Assembly (NCBI GenBank): GCA_020634165.1 | Contig: JACKCF010000010.1 | Coordinates: 1 to 54,600 of the forward strand | DNA: 54,600 nt | Source: Anaerolineaceae bacterium | Lineage (GTDB): Bacteria > Chloroflexota > Anaerolineae > Aggregatilineales > Phototrophicaceae | Reading direction: 5' to 3' | Shown: one piece after another, positions 34,546 through 44,042 of the stretch | Numbering within the stretch: the first letter of the stretch is position 1 | Layout: each line of letters begins with the position of its first letter | Translations under genes and position numbers: made by a program | The notes under the pieces: generated by a model | Seen by the model: only the letters and a program-made list of their open reading frames with translations | What the model was told of the DNA's origin: nothing | Database searches by the model: none

Positions 34546-35397
34546 ATGAGCGAGAATCTCAATCACAGTGAATTCCTGACGCGCCGTGAATTTATGGCGA
34601 TGATGGCGACAGCCGGTATCAGCGTAGGTGTCGCAACGGCCCTGAGTGAAGTTGACGTATTGCGCGATCTGATCGAACAGGAAGTCAAAATCGACCTCCA
34701 GGGCGCAATCGAGGAAGAAGAAATGTATGGTGGCCACGGTCCCAGTGGTAAACATCGCTGGGGCATGGTCATTAACCTGAGTAAATGTATTGGCTGTCAG
34801 TACTGCGTCTATGCCTGCCAGGCGGTGAACAACGTTACCGATGACATGCGCTGGAACGTCTATAAGCCGGATGTCACAGAAACAGGCATTGAGTTCCATA
34901 TGACACGCCCCTGCTTGCATTGCCAGGATGCGCCATGTACGACGGTATGCCCGGTACAGGCAACCTACGTCCGCGAAGATGGCATCGTCATCATGGACTA
35001 TGATATCTGCATCGGGTGTCGTTATTGCCAGGTAGCTTGTCCGTATGGTGCCCGTTCCTTTAACTGGAAGCAGCGCCTGGAAGATAGTGGTTATCAGGAA
35101 GAGTGGGGTAGTGCTGAAGTCGATATCCGCCCACGTGGTGTTCCTGAAAAATGCACATTCTGCGTCCATCGTATTGATCGTGGATTGCCACAGGGACTGG
35201 TTCCTGGGATTGATCCGCAGGCGACGCCAGCTTGTGTCAACATCTGCCCGGTCGATGCTCGTATTTTTGGCGATCTCAACGATCCCAACAGCCCGGTTTC
35301 ACAGGCAATTGCTAATAACCCAACCTTCCGCCTGCGCGAAGACCTGGGTACAGAGCCTAATGTTTACTACATCCCACCGGAGGGCATGGCCATATGA
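34546..35397 (+). CDS. Four-cluster [4Fe-4S] ferredoxin subunit (NrfC/PsrB/DmsB type)
   Basis: The 283-residue protein has 16 cluster Cys in four groups: CIGCQYCVYAC (~81), CLHCQDAPCTTVCP (~124), CIGCRYCQVACPYG (~153), and CTFC with CVNICP (~204-245). This is the standard electron-transfer subunit of complexes with an NrfD/PsrC membrane partner. The N-terminus has TRREFMAMMATAGISVGVA, a Tat-like RR signal or anchor, so it acts outside the cytoplasmic membrane. Its stop overlaps the nrfD-like start by four bases. No molybdopterin catalytic subunit is next to it, so the module probably links quinones to the multiheme cytochromes. Confidence 0.93.
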   Translation: MSENLNHSEFLTRREFMAMMATAGISVGVATALSEVDVLRDLIEQEVKIDLQGAIEEEEMYGGHGPSGKHRWGMVINLSKCIGCQYCVYACQAVNNVTDDMRWNVYKPDVTETGIEFHMTRPCLHCQDAPCTTVCPVQATYVREDGIVIMDYDICIGCRYCQVACPYGARSFNWKQRLEDSGYQEEWGSAEVDIRPRGVPEKCTFCVHRIDRGLPQGLVPGIDPQATPACVNICPVDARIFGDLNDPNSPVSQAIANNPTFRLREDLGTEPNVYYIPPEGMAI

Positions 35398-36674
35398 TCC
35401 GCGCAATTCGTAACGAATATTATCGCTCCCCGGTCTTCATATTGTGGGTAGGCTTGCTATCCCTGATGCTTGTAGTGGGCCTGATTGCTGGCATTATCGT
35501 CCTTTTGAATGGCCTGGATGTCACCAATCTGACCAATCAAGTCCCCTGGGGCCTGTGGATCACCGTTGACCTGTCATCAATTGCGCTGGGTGCGGGGGCC
35601 TTCTCGCTGTCGGCAATGGTCTATATCTTCCGTGTAGAACGCCTGCGTCCGATTGCTCGTATCGCCGTATTTACTGGCTTAATTGGCTATACTGGCGCGA
35701 TGCTGGCGCTGTTCATGGATATTGGCCGTCCAGAACGTTTCTGGCATCCGATGGTCTACTGGAATGTGCACTCTGTTCTATGGGAAATCACGATGTGCGT
35801 GATGCTCTACTCCACCGTGCTCATTCTGGAATTCGCACCAGTCCTTTTTGAGAGCAGGCTCATCACCCGTTTCTTCCCGAATGCACCCCGTTTGGGTCAC
35901 ACTATCCATAAGTTTGCGCCGATTGGTGCTGTGATTGGTCTGGGACTCTCTCTGCTGCACCAATCATCCCTGGGTGCAACCTATGGTGTTCTGGTAGCCC
36001 GTCCAATCTGGTTCAAACCCTCACTGCCTGTGATGTTCATCCTATCGGCAGTTGCAGCCGGCGTGACCTTCGTTCTGGGTATCACCGTTTTATACGAAAA
36101 CATCGTTCGCAGACGTCAGATTTCTGTGCAGGTGCGCAACAGTCTGGGTGTGGTCGCAGGGATTGTCCTGGCACTTTACCTTTACCTGAACCTGTGGGAC
36201 TTTCTCGCGACCAGCTACTACAGTCACCTGCCAGCGCGTGTCGAAAGCATTGAATTGCTGAACAGATTTGCGCCCTACGGAGCAACCTACTGGCTGGTAG
36301 AAATCTTGCTAGGGGCCTTAATACCAGTTGTGATTTTGCTCGTTCCGTCATTGCGTAAACGTGATGGGCTGGTTATGGCCGCGATGGTGTTTGTGATCGC
36401 GGGTATTGTTGTCAATCGCTGGAATGTGACCCTTTCCGGCCTGATCGTTCCGATGGACTGGTCACCAGGTGTCGCCGAAATCTTCTCGGTCAATGCCTAT
36501 CGACCCTCATGGATAGAATGGGGTGTTGGCCTGGGTGTACTCGGTTATATCCTGATGGCTTATACACTTGGCTTGCGGTTCCTGCCGCTCTATGGCGCAG
36601 ATCACCACGAAGAAGTGGTTGAGCCGGAACCGGAAAATCCTGGTTCACCGGAGCATGCTGCAGCAACGGCTTAA
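35394..36674 (+). CDS. nrfD: NrfD/PsrC-type integral membrane quinone-interacting subunit
   Basis: The 426-residue protein has about ten membrane helices across residues 15-400 and a short acidic C-terminal tail (EEVVEPEPENPG). Family features include NQVPWGLWITVDLSSIALGAGAF near the first helices, LFMDIGRPERFWHPMVYWN, and GLGLSLLHQSSLGATYG with conserved His. NrfD/PsrC proteins oxidise or reduce menaquinone and pass electrons to the ferredoxin subunit. The length is nearer ActC/QrcD-like long forms than the ~320-residue NrfD. The 4-bp overlap with the ferredoxin gene implies a stoichiometric complex. A terminator follows. Confidence 0.93.
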   Translation: MIRAIRNEYYRSPVFILWVGLLSLMLVVGLIAGIIVLLNGLDVTNLTNQVPWGLWITVDLSSIALGAGAFSLSAMVYIFRVERLRPIARIAVFTGLIGYTGAMLALFMDIGRPERFWHPMVYWNVHSVLWEITMCVMLYSTVLILEFAPVLFESRLITRFFPNAPRLGHTIHKFAPIGAVIGLGLSLLHQSSLGATYGVLVARPIWFKPSLPVMFILSAVAAGVTFVLGITVLYENIVRRRQISVQVRNSLGVVAGIVLALYLYLNLWDFLATSYYSHLPARVESIELLNRFAPYGATYWLVEILLGALIPVVILLVPSLRKRDGLVMAAMVFVIAGIVVNRWNVTLSGLIVPMDWSPGVAEIFSVNAYRPSWIEWGVGLGVLGYILMAYTLGLRFLPLYGADHHEEVVEPEPENPGSPEHAAATA

Positions 36675-36693
36675 GACAGGGTAATCGACAAAC

Positions 36694-36721
36694 AAAAAAG
36701 GCCACATATCGTGGCCTTTTT
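36694..36721. terminator. Bidirectional intrinsic terminator between nrfD and the ABC operon
   Basis: GGCCAC (36700-36705) pairs with GTGGCC (36711-36716) over a 5-base loop, flanked by A6 and T5, so it can serve both convergent operons. Confidence 0.87.
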
Positions 36722-36742
36722 GCGTGTCCCAAATATTATGTG

Positions 36743-37771
36743 CTAAGTCACGACGACCTCGCCAAGTGCCGCCTGGGCCATCGTCTCCGGGTCTTCGTAC
36801 AGGAAGCACTTAACGGCTCGGCCTTCGTGAACAAAGTTCGGCGGAATGTGGTTATGGCATTTGTCCATCACGAACGGGCAGCGACCCGCGTATTTGCAGC
36901 CAGTGCGCGTATATTCATCTGCTTCTACAACCGCGAGGTCGATTTTTTCTTTCCAGGCATCACTGACGTTTACACTTGGAATCGATGTCTTGAGATTCTG
37001 TGTATAGGGGTGCAACGGATTGCCGAGCACTTGCTCAGAAGTCCCTTTTTCGACGATCCATCCACGCAGCATCACAGCAACCTGGTCACCCGCATAATAC
37101 GCTGTCGCCAGGTCATGGGTGATGTAGATCACACTAACCTGGTTTTCTTCTTTCAGTTTGCGGAACATATTGACAACCGACATGCGCAGTGAGGCATCCA
37201 GCATAGAAACCGGTTCGTCAGCTACGATCAACTTCGGCTTGGTAATCAAGGCACGGGCAATGGCGACACGCTGTGCTTGCCCACCGGATAGCTCGTTCGG
37301 ATAACGCCCCTTGACCTCAGCCAGTGTTAGGCCCACTTCACGCAGGACACTATCAATATAAGCATCGGCTTCCTTACGAGATGCCATTTTGTAATTACGC
37401 ACAGTCTCATACAGATAGTGATCGATGCGCTTGAGCGGGCTAAATGCGGCAAATGGGTCCTGAAAAACAGGTTGCACTTCCTTGTAAAACCACTGCTTCA
37501 ACTCTTTATTACTGAGTTCTGCCAGCACCCGATCTCTGTACTGGAGAATGCCCATCGAGGGTGTTTCCATCCCCAGGACCATGCGTGCAAGAGTGGTCTT
37601 GCCGCTGCCGCTTTCGCCAACGATAGCGAAGATTTTGGGGCTGTCTGCTTCGATTGTTATTGAGGCTTTATCCACAGCGTGGAACTCGGTTGTACTAAAA
37701 CCTTCTCGAATGTGGAAAACCTTCGTGACATCTTCGATCTTCAATAAGGGTGTATTAGATTGCTGGCTCAT
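36743..37771 (-). CDS. Oligopeptide/oligosaccharide ABC transporter ATP-binding protein (DppF/OppF type)
   Basis: The 342-residue ATPase has Walker A GESGSGKTTLARM, Q-loop QDPFAAFSPL, signature LSGGQAQRVAIARAL and Walker B LIVADEPVSMLDAS. The oligopeptide-transporter C-terminal extension has four Cys (TGCKYAGRCPFVMDKC and later KCF), which may hold an Fe-S cluster as in other DppD/F proteins. It is the last gene of the five-gene importer operon and overlaps the preceding ATPase gene by 17 bp. Confidence 0.93.
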   Translation of the reverse strand: MSQQSNTPLLKIEDVTKVFHIREGFSTTEFHAVDKASITIEADSPKIFAIVGESGSGKTTLARMVLGMETPSMGILQYRDRVLAELSNKELKQWFYKEVQPVFQDPFAAFSPLKRIDHYLYETVRNYKMASRKEADAYIDSVLREVGLTLAEVKGRYPNELSGGQAQRVAIARALITKPKLIVADEPVSMLDASLRMSVVNMFRKLKEENQVSVIYITHDLATAYYAGDQVAVMLRGWIVEKGTSEQVLGNPLHPYTQNLKTSIPSVNVSDAWKEKIDLAVVEADEYTRTGCKYAGRCPFVMDKCHNHIPPNFVHEGRAVKCFLYEDPETMAQAALGEVVVT

Positions 37772-38762
37772 GGCTCAGCTCCTCAGCAACAACATGGCAG
37801 GCAGTTCGGTGGCTTGGCCCGACTGTAATCATCTCTGGATCAATGGTCCGGCAAATGTCTTTGGCAAGAGGGCAGCGTTCATGGAATCGGCAGCCTGAAG
37901 GTGGGTGATCCAGCGCGGGCGGACGTCCAGGAATGCTGTTGCGCTCTTCACGCCCTTCCAGGCTTGGCAATGATTCAATCAGGAACTTGGTATAGGGATG
38001 TCTGGGTTCTTGTAGGATGGTCCGTGTTGGGGCTTCTTCTACAAGTTTGCCTGCATAGAGTACCGCGATCCGATCCGCCAGGTTAGCATGGACACCCATA
38101 TCATGCGTGATCAGGACGAGCGTACTGCCTTCCCGCTGCTGAACTTCGCGCAGCATCTGGATCACGCCTCGCTGAACAATCACGTCGAGCGCTGTAGTTG
38201 GCTCATCCGCGAAGATCAGCTTGGGCCACAAAATCGTCGCCAGGGCGATAGTCACACGCTGCCGCATACCACCAGATAGCTCGTGCGGGTATGAACCCAG
38301 TACTTTATCTGGCAGACCCAGGTCACGCAGGTAGCTGGATGTCATCTTCAAGGACTCTTTGCGTGTCACCGTCCGATGTGCGGAAATAAAGTCATGAAAG
38401 GTATCACGAATCTTGCGTACCGGATTCAGGACGTGCATGGACCCTTGTGGGATGTACGAGATTTGCTTCCAGCGCAAGTCGCGTTTCTCGTCTTCAGGCA
38501 AGTTGACGCCATCAATATCCTGATCGTCGAGATGATAGGCGATAGAGCCACCCACAACGGTCAGCGGTGGCGCGAACGATCCTAGCAGTACTTTCAAGAG
38601 GGTTGATTTACCGCAGCCGGACTCCCCGGCGATGCCATAAATTTCCCCTGCGTTGATGTTGATGGAAATATCATCAACCGCCTGAACAGTGCGTTCGACG
38701 CCATAAGCATGCGTGATGTAGTATGCCTTGAGGTTTTGTGTTGTGATGATGGGTTTGCTCAT
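37755..38762 (-). CDS. Oligopeptide/oligosaccharide ABC transporter ATP-binding protein (DppD/OppD type)
   Basis: The 335-residue ATPase has Walker A GESGCGKSTLLKV, signature LSGGMRQRVTIALAT and Walker B LIFADEPTTALDV. The C-terminal Cys-containing oligopeptide domain is present (PPSGCRFHERCPLAKDIC). It pairs with the DppF-type ATPase to form the heterodimeric engine. It lies 5 bp after the DppC-type permease gene. Confidence 0.93.
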   Translation of the reverse strand: MSKPIITTQNLKAYYITHAYGVERTVQAVDDISININAGEIYGIAGESGCGKSTLLKVLLGSFAPPLTVVGGSIAYHLDDQDIDGVNLPEDEKRDLRWKQISYIPQGSMHVLNPVRKIRDTFHDFISAHRTVTRKESLKMTSSYLRDLGLPDKVLGSYPHELSGGMRQRVTIALATILWPKLIFADEPTTALDVIVQRGVIQMLREVQQREGSTLVLITHDMGVHANLADRIAVLYAGKLVEEAPTRTILQEPRHPYTKFLIESLPSLEGREERNSIPGRPPALDHPPSGCRFHERCPLAKDICRTIDPEMITVGPSHRTACHVVAEELSHEPAI

Positions 38763-38767
38763 GGAAT

Positions 38768-39631
38768 TTATTCCTTTACGCGCAGGCGTGCGAGACGTTT
38801 GCGTGGGTCGAGATATTCACTCAGACCAATCGATACCAGATAGAACCCCACCACGACAACAATTGAAGCCCCAATCGGTGCGAGCAGCACCCAAACGCGG
38901 TTTGTCAGCAGCGATTGATAGTAATTGCCCCAGTAGATCATCGAGCCGATAGTCTGCGTATCCAGATCACTCAGGCCAAGGATGGAAAGGGTGACTTCAA
39001 TCCCAATCGCGAACAAAAAGCCACTGACAACATCTGCCAGCAAGAATGGGATGATGAATGGTAAATGCTCCTGAATGACGATCTTCCAGGCATTCATACC
39101 GGAGAAGACGGCTGTATGGGTAAAGCTGCGCTCCCGTAGGCTGAGCACCTGAGAACGATACCGTTTGGATGGGTACGCCCAATCCAGGATGCCAATCAGA
39201 AGGCCCAGTGCGACAATCGTCATCTGCCCGCGCATGATGGTGGCAATGAGTATCAGTAAAGGCAATCGAGGTATCACGATGATGCTGTCAACGATGGATG
39301 AGAGGATGCGATCCACGACACCACCCAAATAACCTGAAATCATGCCCAGGATCACGCCGATGCCGCGCCCGATTGAAACAGCAATACCTGCAACAATCAG
39401 CGTATTGCGCACCGCGAATGTCAACATCCAGAAGACATCCTGCCCCTGTGATGTTGTACCAAACCAGTACTCTATTGAGGGTGCCACATTACGTTCAACA
39501 GCGCGGCGATCATCTGGCTCATAAGGCGAGAAGAACGATAAGATCACCAGTATCGCTGCCAGTAACAGAATAATTGATCCAAGGCGAAACGAGGGGCTAA
39601 AACGAAGCAAATCGCGAAGTGTCGTTAACAT
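38768..39631 (-). CDS. ABC transporter permease (DppC/OppC type)
   Basis: The 287-residue membrane protein has an N-terminal helix (~17-37), a DppC-like segment YWFGTTSQGQDVFWML, and the binding-protein-dependent transport domain (~75-280) with five helices. The EAA-like loop reads SLRERSFTHTAVFSGMNAWK, which contacts the ATPases. It follows the DppB-type permease gene by 9 bp. Confidence 0.92.
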   Translation of the reverse strand: MLTTLRDLLRFSPSFRLGSIILLLAAILVILSFFSPYEPDDRRAVERNVAPSIEYWFGTTSQGQDVFWMLTFAVRNTLIVAGIAVSIGRGIGVILGMISGYLGGVVDRILSSIVDSIIVIPRLPLLILIATIMRGQMTIVALGLLIGILDWAYPSKRYRSQVLSLRERSFTHTAVFSGMNAWKIVIQEHLPFIIPFLLADVVSGFLFAIGIEVTLSILGLSDLDTQTIGSMIYWGNYYQSLLTNRVWVLLAPIGASIVVVVGFYLVSIGLSEYLDPRKRLARLRVKE

Positions 39632-39640
39632 GACATCCCC

Positions 39641-40639
39641 CTATCTCAGCCGTACGCGCGGGTCTAAAAATGGATAGATCAGATCGACCAGCAGTGAAGC
39701 CGTCGCAATGCCGACAATCGACAGGAGGGTGATGCCCATAATGATGTTGTAGTCACCGGAATTGATTGCGTTGTACAGCGTATAACCTACGCCAGGGTAA
39801 CCAAAGACCACTTCGGTAATCAGCGCACCCTCAAAGAGCGCCCCTAAGGATAGGGCCAGGTCCGTGACCTGGGGCAGCATCGTGTTACGAATCACATAGA
39901 AGAAAAGAATTTTGCGCTTGGGCACTGCCGCCAGATCAGCATACTGCACATAGTCGCTGGTCATTTCTGTAGAAGCCAGTGCCTTCGCCATAATGAATCG
40001 GAATGCTGTTCCGCCGATGACGAGCGACAGAGCAGGCAAAAAGCCGAAATACAATACACTGCTAATGAATTCCCAGGTGAAGGCAGGTTCGCCACGAGAG
40101 CCACCTACCAGCGGGAAAAGCGGCCAGTAATAAGTAAATAGCATCAACAGAATGAAGGCCAGAATGTAATAAGGAACGGGATATATCGTAATAACCACGC
40201 GCTCAAGGAGTTTTGCCCACCACGTATTGCTGAAATATCCTGCTAATGACCCTAATATCAGACCGAGTGTCCATGAAATCAGGATCGAGGTTCCCAGGAG
40301 GCCTATTGTCCACCCGATGCCCGCGCCGATGATTTGCATCACGGGTGTGGGGAACGATTGAAATGATGGCCCAAGGTCGCCCTTAATTAGCCGCCCCCAA
40401 AAGTTCAGATACTGGTCCACAATAGAGCCATCCAGCCCATACAGGTCAAGCAGCGTCGCGCGCATCTGTTGCGATGCTTCAGGGTCCATCGTCTGGAACG
40501 ACGTCAACCGACCTAGCGCGTTGTCTACCGGATTGACGGGTGATAGTCGCGGAATCAGAAATGTAATAGAGATTCCGACGAATATCACCACAAACCACTG
40601 CACGATGCGCGGCAGGATGTATTGTCGTAATAAAGTCAT
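39641..40639 (-). CDS. ABC transporter permease (DppB/OppB type)
   Basis: The 332-residue protein has an N-terminal helix (~15-32), the extracellular loop typical of DppB (FWGRLIKGDLGPSFQSFP), then about five more helices. The EAA loop reads YADLAAVPKRKILFFYVIRN. It forms the channel with the DppC-type subunit. It is separated by 88 bp from the solute-binding protein gene upstream. Confidence 0.92.
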   Translation of the reverse strand: MTLLRQYILPRIVQWFVVIFVGISITFLIPRLSPVNPVDNALGRLTSFQTMDPEASQQMRATLLDLYGLDGSIVDQYLNFWGRLIKGDLGPSFQSFPTPVMQIIGAGIGWTIGLLGTSILISWTLGLILGSLAGYFSNTWWAKLLERVVITIYPVPYYILAFILLMLFTYYWPLFPLVGGSRGEPAFTWEFISSVLYFGFLPALSLVIGGTAFRFIMAKALASTEMTSDYVQYADLAAVPKRKILFFYVIRNTMLPQVTDLALSLGALFEGALITEVVFGYPGVGYTLYNAINSGDYNIIMGITLLSIVGIATASLLVDLIYPFLDPRVRLR

Positions 40640-40727
40640 AGTTCAATCTTTCAATAAGCGGTATGGCTGCATCGAGATAGGGCACAGACGGATGCCTGTG
40701 CCCTGATGTTCTCTTGCTGCGATGGAG

Positions 40728-42638
40728 CTAGTTTATGGGTGCTAATGCTTGGATGGTGAACTTGCCAGCCTGGAACCAGTACAGCGGCATGCGGTCCGGG
40801 TTTTCAGCAGTCGGGAAGCCCGTCCAGTAACGTTCATCCCAGGTGACAAATTTCTTGAAGCTGATGACAGTGATCGCATACAGGTTCTCTGTCCAGTACT
40901 TGAAGAACTCAGTTGCAGTTTCAACATTTGCTGGATCAGATGGTGTAATGGCCGCCATAGCGTCAATATATTCACCAATCTGGGGGTCTTGCAGGCGCTG
41001 GCCCTGGAAGAAGGCATTACCGCCAGCCGGACGGACATCTTCACCATTTGGAACGTAGTAGCGCGGATGGTCACCACGTACCTCTGGCCAGGCGTCGCCA
41101 GATGCCAGGGCAAAGTTCATCCATGGGGTGTAAACCTCAACCTGACCGACGAAGTAATTCTGGTCCCATACAGCACGTTCGAGACCTTGGAGATTCACAT
41201 CGATACCAAAGTCTGACCACATATCAGCGGCGGCATTCGCCATACGGAAGGCGTCATTCTCATCGGGTGGTGACTGAAGATCAATTGTGAACGGTTCGCC
41301 ATCGGGGGTCAGCCAGTTGCCACCACCATCACGGCTGAAGCCGGCGTTGGTTAGCAGAGTTTCCGCTGCTTCAAGGTCGAACTTCCACCAGCCGGGGCCG
41401 AACACGTCAGCCGGTTCACCAGGAACCGTGTAGCCTTGTGCCTCTGCCCATGCAGCGATCTGATCTGGAACGGTCGAGTCGTACGGTTTGTACATCGTGC
41501 CATCACCCAGATCAATCTCCAGGTTTTCGAACCATTCTTGCATTGGATCGAGATAGATAGCCGTCAGTGAAGGCGTAGCTGGTACGGGCAGCGGGGTGAC
41601 TTTTGCCACACCACCGATGTATTCGGTCTGTAGCTCGACGATATTCAGTGACAGTGCCAATGCCCAACGTACTTTAACATCCTGGAACAGCGGCTGTGTC
41701 TCAAAGTCGAATGCCAGTTGGCGGGTGCTGACTTCGTTCGGGTAAGCCCAGGGGAAGTCTGCGTACCATGAGCGAGCCGTTGGGGTGGTGTCCAGGGTGG
41801 TCTCGAAAGCTTCGATGTCAGCATCGAAGTAGACATCGAGTTCACCACGTGACATCGCGATAGCTTTACGTGAGCTGTCACCGTAGAAGATCGTCAGGAC
41901 ATATTGAGGACCAGGGTTGCCAATAACCGTGCCAGCAACCGATGTTTCCCAGTTCTCACGACGTTCATATAGTTCCCAGAAACCGTTCGGGTCAAACTGC
42001 GTCGGAATGTAGTTGCCAAGGACGACAGGTTCTGGATTTGTCCATGTGCCCAGGTCGCCTTCCACATTTTCCACAATGTGCTTCGGCATGATGTAGACGC
42101 CGTTCCAGCGCGTTTCAAACAGGTTGTGGAAGCGAGGATTTGACTCTAGCAGGTTGAATACGACGGTATAGTCATCTGTCGCTTCGACAGTGTCTACGAA
42201 CTGGTTGAACTGGGCATGCCAGCCGCTCTGACCAAGTTCCGGCGTGGCTTTCAGTGTCTCAACTGTGTAGACGACATCAGCAGCAGTAAACGGAACCCCA
42301 TCGCTCCATTCCAGCCCCTGACGTAGTTCAACCGTCATCTGGGTGAAGTCATCATTGTACATGGGGTCAGAAATAGCGGCACCATAGACACGTTCACCAG
42401 TTTCCTGGTCGATATACCACAAGGTTTCGTCCATCATGGCATGACGATGTGGTGTTGTACCCGCTGTCTGCCAGATGTTGTAGTTACCAGCCACACCATA
42501 GCGGAAAATCTGGTCAATGACGAACATCTCTTCACGCGGCACGTCCACAGGTAAACCCTGTGGCTCCTGTGCGATGCTCACGAACGTTGGCACTGAGAAA
42601 AGCGCCAACACGAACAAAAACACTAGTTTCTTAAACAT
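40728..42638 (-). CDS. Extracellular solute-binding protein, family 5
   Basis: The 636-residue protein has a signal peptide (~1-23, likely cut at SIA-Q) but no lipobox Cys, so it is not an obvious lipoprotein. The mature part has SBP family 5 features: FTQMTVELRQGLEWSDGVPFTAADVVYTVE and later RKAIAMSRGELDVYFD. It captures ligand for the permease and ATPase genes downstream. Family 5 proteins bind peptides, nickel or oligosaccharides; the LacI regulator and the divergent glycoside-processing genes favour a sugar ligand, but this is inference. Confidence 0.92.
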   Translation of the reverse strand: MFKKLVFLFVLALFSVPTFVSIAQEPQGLPVDVPREEMFVIDQIFRYGVAGNYNIWQTAGTTPHRHAMMDETLWYIDQETGERVYGAAISDPMYNDDFTQMTVELRQGLEWSDGVPFTAADVVYTVETLKATPELGQSGWHAQFNQFVDTVEATDDYTVVFNLLESNPRFHNLFETRWNGVYIMPKHIVENVEGDLGTWTNPEPVVLGNYIPTQFDPNGFWELYERRENWETSVAGTVIGNPGPQYVLTIFYGDSSRKAIAMSRGELDVYFDADIEAFETTLDTTPTARSWYADFPWAYPNEVSTRQLAFDFETQPLFQDVKVRWALALSLNIVELQTEYIGGVAKVTPLPVPATPSLTAIYLDPMQEWFENLEIDLGDGTMYKPYDSTVPDQIAAWAEAQGYTVPGEPADVFGPGWWKFDLEAAETLLTNAGFSRDGGGNWLTPDGEPFTIDLQSPPDENDAFRMANAAADMWSDFGIDVNLQGLERAVWDQNYFVGQVEVYTPWMNFALASGDAWPEVRGDHPRYYVPNGEDVRPAGGNAFFQGQRLQDPQIGEYIDAMAAITPSDPANVETATEFFKYWTENLYAITVISFKKFVTWDERYWTGFPTAENPDRMPLYWFQAGKFTIQALAPIN

Positions 42639-42724
42639 AAACGAGTCTCCTTAACACAAATCTCTATATTTTAAGAGCACACCACAGACATGCTCCTAAA
42701 AACAAAATAAGTAGACCGGGCAGC

Positions 42725-43726
42725 TTATTGTTGCAGCGCTCCGGTGGACGCCCTCACAATGAGCTTTGGCGTCAGAACAATCGACTCCACTTCTTTACCT
42801 TGCATCACACCCAGGAGCATGTTCATAGCTTTTTTGCCCCAGCTAGAAAGTTGATGGTCGATTGTCGTTAACGGCGGATTGAAATCCGCAGAACGTGGCA
42901 AATTGTCATAGCCGATCACGCTGATCTGATCTGGAACAGAGTAGCCCAGCTTTTGCAGCGCTTTGATGGCACCCATTGCCATACGATCATTGAATGCGAC
43001 AATAGCCGTCAGGTTGGGATTTTCTTTAATCAGTTCGACCGCAGCTTTTTCACCGCTTTCTTCAGAGAAGTTGCCAAATGCCAACGGTAATATTTCAAAG
43101 TTAAGGCCATTCTCGTCTGCTGCGGTTTTCACGCCATTAAGTCGTTGTTCGATGTCACGTATAGCAATAAGTCCAATATGGCGATGTCCCAGGTCGATCA
43201 AATGCTGCATCATCAATTGGCCACCAGCGAAATTATCGCTTCGCAGATAATGCGTGTGCGCATGATGCCCCAGAACAACACTGGGGATGTTCATCTGGAT
43301 GACCAGGTCCACAATCGGTGAAATATCAAAGTGGCCGTCGATGATGGCCCCATCCAGATATCCACCGGAAAGTAAACTCACAAATGTTGGGTCGATTTCC
43401 CCTTCCCGAACTTTGGGTGATGAAATCAGCATGTGATAGCCGTTATCACTGCAATAGGCTTCAATACCGGATAGGATTTGTAAGGAAGCCAGCGCAGTAA
43501 AAGGGGTGTCGTAGATACGAGGGAAGATGGCTGCGATAATCCGCGTCTCGCCAGAAACCAGGGCACGGGCTGCAAAATTGGGTCGGTAGCCTAGTTCAAT
43601 ACTCGCGCTGATGACCCGTGAGCGGGTTTCCTCGGAGTATTTTTCCTTTGTCGAATTCGACAAAATACGCGAAGCAGTCGAAGCCGACACCTTGGCGCGT
43701 TTGGCGACATCGCGAATCGTTGTCAA
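42725..43726 (-). CDS. LacI-family transcriptional regulator
   Basis: The 333-residue repressor has an N-terminal HTH (TTIRDVAKRAKVSASTASRILSN, hinge following) and a periplasmic-binding-like sensor domain (~60-330), with QLMMQHLIDLGHRHIGLI and AIVAFNDRMAMGAIKALQ. It is located between the ABC importer (same strand, 86 bp downstream) and the divergent glycan-use operon, so it probably controls both in response to a sugar. A LacI-type operator lies in the divergent region. Confidence 0.94.
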   Translation of the reverse strand: MTTIRDVAKRAKVSASTASRILSNSTKEKYSEETRSRVISASIELGYRPNFAARALVSGETRIIAAIFPRIYDTPFTALASLQILSGIEAYCSDNGYHMLISSPKVREGEIDPTFVSLLSGGYLDGAIIDGHFDISPIVDLVIQMNIPSVVLGHHAHTHYLRSDNFAGGQLMMQHLIDLGHRHIGLIAIRDIEQRLNGVKTAADENGLNFEILPLAFGNFSEESGEKAAVELIKENPNLTAIVAFNDRMAMGAIKALQKLGYSVPDQISVIGYDNLPRSADFNPPLTTIDHQLSSWGKKAMNMLLGVMQGKEVESIVLTPKLIVRASTGALQQ

Positions 43727-44042
43727 CGTAAATAACCCTCAAAAATGACGTGGTCCAAAAAATATTCGCTACAACTTGCCACGCCTGAAAATCATTCCAA
43801 AAAATAGTGCGAAATAGAAAACTATAGGATGCACTTTTCACACTATATCCACAAAATTGGATTTATGCAACCGTTTGCGTGATTTTCTGGTTTTGTCTAT
43901 AATGCGGACAAATTGACAAGCGTCATTTTAAAATAGATAACTTGCGCTTTGGAACAGCTTAACAGGTGCGCTAGACAGAAATATTGATCGTTCCAGGCAT
44001 TAATGTGTTCAACTTAGTTTCTTGAAAAAAGGATTTGTACAA
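43727..44042. promoter_or_regulatory. Divergent control region with LacI-type operator and promoter for the sulfatase-like operon
   Basis: This is the longest gene-free stretch in the window. A near-palindrome GCAACCGTTTGC (43867-43878) matches the LacI/GalR-type operator form and overlaps the -35 TTGCGT (43875-43880). A 17-bp spacer then leads to a perfect TATAAT (43898-43903). Binding would block this promoter, which points to the plus-strand operon starting at 44043. The minus-strand promoter for the lacI gene was not resolved. The remainder is AT-rich with nothing recognisable. Confidence 0.6.
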
